NCBI GenBank assembly: GCA_037693485.1
Contig: CM075351.1
Location: 72,628,001-72,692,000 of the forward strand
Reading direction: 5' to 3'
DNA length: 64,000 nucleotides
DNA from: Kitagawia praeruptora
Lineage: Eukaryota; Streptophyta; Magnoliopsida; Apiales; Apiaceae
Shown here: positions 57,791 to 64,000 of the stretch, one piece after another
Layout: every line of letters begins with the position of its first letter
Position numbering within the stretch: the first letter of the stretch is position 1
Position numbers and translations under genes: made by a program
Notes under the pieces: generated by a model
The model's database searches: none
Told to the model about the DNA's origin: nothing
The model's input: the letters and a program-made list of their open reading frames with translations, nothing else

Positions 57791-58607
57791 TCATCACGCA
57801 CGTTGAAAACAGTTGGCACCTCTCTTCTTTCTTTCACTAAAGTGTGTGTTCAGTTGTGTTGTCTTTGTATAGCAGTGGTAGATTATAAGCGATTTCATAT
57901 TTGAAAGCATGACACATATGCAAACCAATTAATCATCCAACAGTCCCCTAATGTATACAGGTTTCTTCCAAACGAGTCTTTGTATATATTTTAGCCCAAG
58001 TCTATGGAAAAGAACGAAAATTTCTGGCCTAATTAGCATTAGCAAAGAACAGATCTATGTAAATGGAGTGATAATGAGCAAGTCTGTATCTCTGTCTTCA
58101 GTTCTTTTCTCTTAATTTTTTGTTGGCCTCTCCTTATTCACCAGCCCGTTTGAAATCATACCAATAATCATTTTTCACGGTAAGGCTTATTCAGTCATCA
58201 CAAGTTTCCGTTAAAAAGTAAAACTTTAATGTGTTAGAGGAAGATCCAACTGGTTCATTATATTATATTCGAACACATCTCCTTATTTGAAAGCCCCATT
58301 TATGGGTCCAAGAGTAGATACCAACATGAGCTTTGATACCGTGTTAAGTAATCAATCCTCTACAAGCATGTGCTTTGATACGTGTTAAGTAATCGGCTCA
58401 TATAAATCATTAAGGCAACTTGCGATCCAACACGGAGAGGCGCATTTGCCCCACTCGTCATTCTTCAAAATTTGCAATATATTTGTTTCATATAACTAGT
58501 AGGTTTGGCCGTTTGGGCCTTTGGACTCTGTTTTTTAACAGCACATACAAACTAAACAGCTACTTCTATATCTGTTCGCCATCTTGTCATTTTCAGCAAG
58601 AACGATA
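57791..58607. other. NLP 3'UTR and intergenic DNA
   Basis: No gene. A phrase GCTTTGATAC-GTGTTAAGTA with ATC is repeated at about 58332 and 58371. A polyadenylation signal was not pinpointed. Confidence 0.5.
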
Positions 58608-58931
58608 CTCCCTCCATCCCAGCCAGTTCTTTACATGGCGGCTGGGCACGGAGGTCAAGGATAGTGGGTGTAAAGTGGGTGTAATATTGTTAAAATAAAT
58701 GAGGTAGTTGGTGTAATAGTGATTTTATTGTTAAAATAAGTGAAGTAGTGGGTGTAATAGTGATTTTATTGTTAAAATAAGTTAAGTAGTGGGTGAAATA
58801 GTGTAAAGTATTGTTAAAATAAATGAAGTAGTGGGTGTAATAGTGTTAAAACTTATTATTTTGGGTAATGTAAAGAAATGATGGGACGGCCCAAAAAGGA
58901 AATTGTAAAGAAATGGATGGGACAGAGAGAG
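58608..58931. mobile_element. Stowaway-type MITE with internal tandem repeats
   Basis: Ends CTCCCTCCATCCCA and TGGATGGGACAGAGAGAG lie between TA dinucleotides (58606-58607, 58932-58933). The arms share GTTCTTTACA/TGTAAAGAA. The middle has about four ~40-bp units (GTAGTGGGTGTAATAGTGAT, then TTTATTGTTAAAATAA). Non-coding. Confidence 0.85.
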
Positions 58932-58993
58932 TATTTCATTGGAATCACAATTCGAAGTAGAGGAGCCTACAGTTCTAGCATTTCCAGAGACAC

Positions 58994-59210
58994 AGGGGGT
59001 GTTTGGGGGAACTTTTTTCCAGAATAAGTCAACTTATTTTAAGACAAAGTTAGATATTCCTAACTTTCTAACTTATTTTTCAACTTATTTTTGCAACTTA
59101 TTGAATCTCAAACATACATTAAATATTTGTATAAAAAAAATTATCAAAATATAAAATTTTTATCCGAAAATAAGTCCATAAGTCCTTAAATTAAGGAGAG
59201 CCAAACAGGC
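58994..59210. mobile_element. hAT-like MITE with GTTTGG ends, second copy type
   Basis: Left AGGGGGTGTTTGGGGGAA and right AGAGCCAAACAGGC are inverted. Interior AATAAGTCAACTTATTTT words match the element at 49210-49434. The target duplication is unclear. Confidence 0.5.
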
Positions 59211-59235
59211 ATACAATCTTTACAAATGCCTTATA

Positions 59236-59262
59236 CTAAAACTAGGTGGGTAAAACCGCGCG
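59236..59262 (-). mobile_element. Possible Helitron 3' end, minus strand
   Basis: On the minus strand the order is GTCCGCGCGGTTTTACCCAC followed by CTAGT and T. A GC-rich hairpin about 10 nt before CTAG(T) is the Helitron 3' signature. No matching 5' end was found before the LINE starts, so only the end is claimed. Confidence 0.35.
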
Positions 59263-59525
59263 GACAATAATATTAAAAAATTGAAAATAAATTAAAAATT
59301 TTCATATGAACAAATAAAAAATAAAAATGAATTTTTATAATATATTATATGAAGAATTATAATTATGAATAGAATGGAAATTTCTTCGTGGCATTCTTCT
59401 AGCTATGGGGTTTAGCAACTGGTGGACTAACTTAATTCTCAAATGTGTGTCGACAGTGGAATACAAAATAGTTCATGGTGAATTTGAAATGGGTCCTATA
59501 ATCCCCAGTCGGGGCTTGCGACAAG

Positions 59526-59957
59526 AAAATTTAAAATTAATAAAATTTAAAAAATTACAAATAAAATACCTATCAAAAATTTAAAAAATTATTATTTAGA
59601 ATAAATTTAAAAAATTTAAAAATTTAAATTTAAAAAAAATAAATTTAAATTTAAAAATTTAAAATTTAAAAATTTAAAATTTAAATAAATTTAAAAATTT
59701 GAAATTTATTTTAAAATAAAAATTAAAAAAAAATGGTGTATTATTAATAAATTTATTTTTTTAATAAATAAAAAATGGTGTATTATTAATAAATTTTTTT
59801 TTTAAAAAAATGTTGTATTATTAATAAATTTATTAAAAAATGGTGTATTATTAATAAATTTATTTTTTTTTTCAAATTTATTATTTGAAATGGTGTATTT
59901 TTAAATTTATTTTAAAAATTTAAAATTTATTATTTAGAATAAATTTTAATTTAAAAT
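59526..59957. mobile_element. Nearly GC-free insert in the LINE
   Basis: A 432-bp stretch made almost only of A and T (AAATTTAAA words, TGGTGTATTATTAATAAATT repeated four times) lies between two copies of TTGCGACAAG (59516-59525 and 59958-59967). Its ends are roughly inverted (AAAATTTAAAATTAAT / ATTTTAATTTAAAATTT), and ATTATTTAGAATAAATTT occurs near both ends. It may be an AT-rich MITE with a 10-bp duplication, or an expanded simple repeat bounded by chance. Confidence 0.55.
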
Positions 59958-62045
59958 TTGCGACAAGGAGTTAAAATTTGCAAGAAAGCCCCAGTAGTAA
60001 GCCATATGCTGTTTGCTGACGACAGCTATGTGTACTGTAAAGCTGATACGGAGGAAGCAAGAAAAGTTATGGAATTATTGGAGGTGTATGAGAATGCCTC
60101 GAGTCAAAAAGTTAATTCCAGCAAGTCCACAGTTTTCTTCAGTGCCAATATCATTGATTACAACAAAGAGCAAGTATGTCAAGTCCTGCGCATCAGAGAG
60201 GCTGATGATACATCGAAATACTTGGGCCTACCAAACATTTTAGGTAGGAACAAATCTGCAATTTTCGGGTATCTAAAAGATAAAGTGGTAACGAGTACTC
60301 AAAACTGGAATGTGCAAAAGATTTCTAAGCCTGCAAAAGAAATCTTAATCAAAATGGTGGCTCAGGTATTACCTTCATATGCTATGAATGTTTTCCTATT
60401 GCCTCTAAACCTTATTCGAGATATAGAGATTTGTATGGCCAAGTTTTTCTGGAAGTCTTCACAGAATAATAGATCTTCTATCAATTGGATGTCATGGAAT
60501 AGATTGAGTAAGCATAAACATAATGGTAGTCTTGGTGTTAGAGATTTGCGTGATTTTAACTTAGCAATGCTTGGGAAACAATGTTGGAGGTTGATTACTA
60601 ACCAGGAGAGTTTGGTGGCTAGACTGTACAAGGCCAAATACTATGCTGATAGAGATTTTATGGAGGCTAAGTTGGGTAGTGGACCTAGTTTCATCTGGCG
60701 AAGCATTCTGGAAGCGAGAAGGATTATTTCAGCTGGTTCATGTTGGAGGATTGGTAATGGAACTAAAATTCAAATCTTGGGGCAACCATGGCTGAACAGT
60801 AACAACCCTTACATCACTACAATGTCACCAGCCCTAGAAAATCAAAGGGTATCTTCTTTGTTCTGCGAGCATAGTAAAGAATGGGATTTGGAGGTTGTCA
60901 ATGATGTGTTCGAAGTGAGAGACCAACATCTAATTGCTAGCACTACTATTGAACAGGAGTTAGAAGATGATGTCTTAACCTGGAAGCCGGAGAACTCAGG
61001 CCAATATTCAGTTAAATCGGCATATAAACTACTGCAACAAGAAAAAGGAAACTGGGGTATGGGTGAAGATATCCTTTTCTGGAGGAGTCTGTGGAACATT
61101 AAAGCCCCTCCTCAAGCTTTAAATCTGGTCTGGAGGGCTCTTACTTATTGTCTACCAACTCTGCTTCAATTACAATCGAAGCATGTGCAAGTAAATAATA
61201 CCTGTCCTCTTTGCAAAGAAGGAGCTGAATCTATTTTCCATGCACTTGTTCAATGCAGGGCTGCTGATTTGTGTTGGCAAATTTTTATTCCGGGAATTAA
61301 CACAAATGAGACGGTAGACTTTCGAACTTGGCTGGAGAGGAACTTATCAGGTAAGCCAGGAAAAACCAAAGAGAGAATCATCATGCTATGTTGGGCTATC
61401 TGGAGGTCGAGAAATGATTTTGTTTGGAACAATCGGAGATGGCAACCTATGAAAATTGTTGCAAAGGCGTGGGAATATCTTTCGCAGTGGAATGCAGCCC
61501 AGAGTCGTTCCTTTAGTGCTCCAATTACTCCTCCTGTGTCAGGAGATGGGGCTGTTTGCTGGGTTAAGCCACAACATACTGAAGTAAAGATTACATGTGA
61601 TGCAGCAATCTTTGCAGAGCTTGGAATTTCAGGAGCGGGTCTTATAGCCCGTAATCATGAGGGAACTCTCATATCAGCTAAGTCAAAAACTATCCCGGAG
61701 GTGTTGAAACCAGTGTTGGCAGAGGCTATTGCAGTAAAGGAAGCTCTAAGTTGGGCTAAAGAAATGGAGTCCAGTCCAATCACAGTAGAAACAGATTGTT
61801 TGGTGGTTGTCCAGCTCATCAGAAGTTCAGCACCTATGCGATCTCGCTTGGGGCAAGTAATCGAAGACTGCAGGGATTTGATTCGGCTAAACAACAACTT
61901 CAAGTTGTATTTTGTTAAACGATCCGCGAATATGTCGGCACATGCGTTAGCTCAAGTGTCACATATGTATCCCGATCGTACTTTCAACTGGCAATCTATT
62001 CCGGCCAGTGTTCAGCTTTGTATTCAGAATGATTCAATGATCTAA
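59958..62045 (+). pseudogene. LINE reverse transcriptase C-terminal half, zf-RVT and RNase H
   Basis: The frame is open for about 695 codons to a TAA at 62043-62045. It holds VSHMLFADDSYVYCKADTEE (catalytic FADD of the reverse transcriptase), LGLPNILGRNKSAIFGYLKD and NRLSKHKHNGSLGVRDL of plant L1 elements. The zinc-binding zf-RVT region follows (NIKAPPQALNLVWRAL, CPLCKEGAESIFHALVQC), then a plant-type RNase H (CDAAIFAEL, LAEAIAVKEAL, ETDCLVVVQLI). The upstream part, with SRGLRQ, lies before the A/T insert. Between GLRQG and GVKICKK about 30 codons usual in L1 are missing, so the enzyme is defective apart from the truncation. Confidence 0.85.
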
Positions 62046-62086
62046 TAATATTTGCATTTCGTCAAAAAAAAAAAAAAAAAAAAAAA

Positions 62087-62515
62087 ATAATTATAAAGAA
62101 AAAGAGTATTTTCCTATTTCCAAATTTTGAGAGCTTCGAAAATGCACCGTAAGTTATTCATTTGAAAAAAAATTCCTCCTACGTTTAAATTTTTTTCACG
62201 TATTTTAAGATGCAAAAAAGTAACTTTCACATATTAATTTTCTAATTTTTTACACGTATTTTAAGTTGCCAAAAAAGTAAATTTCACATATTATTTTTTT
62301 TAATTTTTTCTTTTAATGAATTAAAATTCAATTGTTATATTTTTATTTAGAGAAGAAAATTTTAAAAATATTGACAAATTTTATGTAATTCTTTAAATAT
62401 TTTGATTTTTAAGTTTTCTTTAAAGTTAAAGATTCTTGAAACAATTTTTTTCGAACCTTTCTTTAAATAAAGTTAATGCTTATTTAAGGAATTCAGTAGA
62501 TGTAAGCAGTGCATG
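62087..62515. other. AT-rich DNA with a ~65-bp tandem duplication
   Basis: TTCACGTATTTTAAGATGCA, with AAAAAGTAACTTTCACATAT, at about 62195 is repeated with changes at about 62260. No gene. Confidence 0.55.
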
Positions 62516-64000
62516 TTGAAAAATTTCTGATGTGCTAAAATAAATAACAATTTGGAATCGCAAGCGCACGATTCAATCGTCGAAATATTTTAGGTATCGA
62601 TCCACGGAGACTAACATTTTCGCAATCCTTAAAATTTAATTTAGGCGAATTAGAACAAGTTTGGGTTTTCGAGAATTTGGATTTTACTGTTTAATTCCTA
62701 AAATTAAAAATCCTAAATTATTCTAAAACTAAATTATTCTAAAATTATTTTGAAAATCCTAAATTCGAATTGAAAAGAAATTTTAGAAAAATTGGGCATG
62801 GTACATTTGTTCATAGAGCTAGCCAGAAAAACCGAAAAGAACTGCAACTCATCCTAACACAAACCATGAGAATTCGAACAACCAGTAAAATAACTCAAAA
62901 AGAAAAAAAAAAACGACAAAATGAACCAGCAATTACAACCAGCAATTTAGAAATCCAGGTAAATACAATAATTCAACAGCAAAAATTTAACAGGAAATGA
63001 CGAGATCGAACAAGCAGCACAAGAAAAGCAACGCAGAAACAGCAACCAAACCAACTCAGAAAACCACAACTCGACTAAACTTAGCAGATTATTCGATAAC
63101 AATACTCAACATTTTCGACAAAATAAGCAAAAAATTGAAAACAAACAATAGAACTCTAAGCTTTCGAAGGAGAGCACGAATCAACAACCAACAGCACGCG
63201 ACAGAAAAGCTAAACAATCGACCTCCGAAACTTAACAAAGATCGAAGAAATCACAGCAACAACCGATAAGGAGAAGACTACTCAGCTACAACTCGGAGAC
63301 AATCAGTCGATCAAAACTCAGGACAACAACAAAACAAAACTACTGAACTCAGACACTAATTTGACGAACTCTGTAAAACCAAACCAAGCAATTCCATTGA
63401 AGAATAAAGCTACACTAAACCAACGCAGAAAACCAACGAACGAACTCCTGCACACTGCAAACGCCTGCAAAATCAACACGAATCAGCCATTTACAAACAA
63501 AAACGTCAAACAAAGATGAAATGGGAACTCAAATTCGCAACGAAAACGAAGAACAGCGAACTCTACTCAAACTTCTTGATTCAATAAGACTTGAAGACGC
63601 AGATACGCAATGAACCGAAACAAACTCAGCAATAAACGTAAACTTAGCAATAAACGAGGCAGTGACTCGCACGAACTCAGAAGAGACAAAAAACACAGCT
63701 AAGAAGAAAGAAACAAGAAAAAGAAGATAAGAAAAATAAGAAGAAAAAATAAAAAGATGCAGAAACGAAGAAGAGGAGGCGAAAACAAAATCAAAAGGGG
63801 TTGGGGATGGGTTTTGTGATTTGTTCGCTAATTAAAATCAGGGGAGTGGCGATTTTGTGGGGAAGGATGAGAGAGTGATGGGTTTGGTGCAAGAACTGGA
63901 GAGGGAAGAGGGTGAGATGTTTGTGTACGAGTGAGATAAGGGAGAGAGATTAGAGAGAAGGAGAGAGGCGAGAGAGATGGATTCTTCTAAAATTAAGAAC
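62516..64000 (-). repeat. Possible long LTR on the minus strand, cut by the window edge
   Basis: On the minus strand the left edge reads TCTCCGTGGATCGATACCTA and then GTGCGCTTGCGATTCCAAAT, the same order (CT-TGTGGG/GG, then G-CGCTTGCG) as the last 100 bp of the Athila/Tat-like LTR at 9170-9246. The rest is asymmetric: A/C-rich on plus, T/G-rich on minus, without coding. No partner LTR or primer site can be seen, so this is inference. Confidence 0.35.

Larger units (their letters stand above)
59366..62086 (+). mobile_element. 5'-truncated L1-type LINE
   Basis: Homology to L1 reverse transcriptase starts at about 59370 (EWKFLRGILLAMGFSNWW). The element ends in an A run of about 23 at 62064-62086. 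ATAATTAT occurs just before the start (about 59358) and just after the A run, a possible target duplication. The 5' part with ORF1, endonuclease and fingers of the reverse transcriptase is missing, the common outcome of incomplete reverse transcription. A 432-bp A/T insert splits it at 59526-59957. Confidence 0.85.

Noticed and set aside
58420..58698. 92-codon open frame spanning the left end of the Stowaway MITE
   Set aside because: It crosses a transposon boundary and has no recognised sequence.
62770..63269. Open frames rich in Asn/Thr/Lys near the right edge
   Set aside because: Composition-driven in A/C-rich DNA; more likely part of an LTR.

Overview
The window is repeat-rich nuclear DNA from a flowering plant, probably a eudicot. 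The evidence is an AT-rich background, spliceosomal introns with GT/AG borders, an RWP-RK/NIN-like-protein (NLP) gene, and plant-type transposons: Athila/Tat-like and Copia/Sirevirus LTR elements, CACTA, MULE/FAR1, hAT, Stowaway, Helitron-like and an RNase-H-bearing L1 LINE. I cannot name the species. All calls come from reading the sequence by eye; no search was run.

Layout. 0-7 kb: a MULE-type element with a perfect 10-bp target duplication (510-1894). It is followed by elements sitting inside (TA)n microsatellites: two fold-back MITEs (1924-2686) and a 3.8-kb element (2748-6551) holding a ~176-bp satellite array. 7.7-29.4 kb: one nested block. A 21.7-kb span is bounded by 1560-bp LTRs of a pol-less Athila/Tat-like element (7687-29436, TSD TTGTG). 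Into it a minus-strand Sirevirus-like Copia element inserted (11273-26700, TSD CATAT). Into the Sirevirus's extra 3' ORF a CACTA element inserted (13046-18377, TSD TCC), which carries fragments of host genes (plasma-membrane H+-ATPase, a PDZ protein, possibly a J-domain protein) and a hAT-like MITE. 29.4-35.8 kb: AT-rich DNA with a MITE and long-period AT-rich repeats.

35.8-45.5 kb: a small non-coding LTR element (35836-37376, TSD CAGAT), two sister fold-back MITEs in (TA)n, then a 5.4-kb (TA)n-inserted element (38256-43703). That element encodes a decayed FAR1/MULE transposase and, convergently, a plant-mobile-domain fragment. A Stowaway MITE follows, then a hAT element (44171-45452, TSD CTCAAACC) holding four copies of the same ~176-bp satellite. 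45.5-50.3 kb: AT-rich, a Helitron-like element and a MITE, no genes.

50.3-57.8 kb: the only host gene, an NLP transcription factor with at least six exons. It is broken twice: a 1-nt frameshift in its first visible exon, and a very young 4.4-kb Copia element (LTRs differ at 1 of 226 positions) inside coding exon 5, just before the RWP-RK domain. 57.8-64 kb: Stowaway and hAT-like MITEs, a 5'-truncated L1 LINE (about 59370-62086) interrupted by an almost pure A/T insert with a 10-bp target duplication, and at the right edge what looks like a long LTR on the minus strand.

The window is therefore mainly a record of nested transposition. The most unusual thread is a set of (TA)n-seeking elements with similar ends (TAGGG.../...CCCTA), shared short motifs and hairpins that keep pairing while changing sequence. 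One member carries a FAR1-type transposase that could once have moved the rest.
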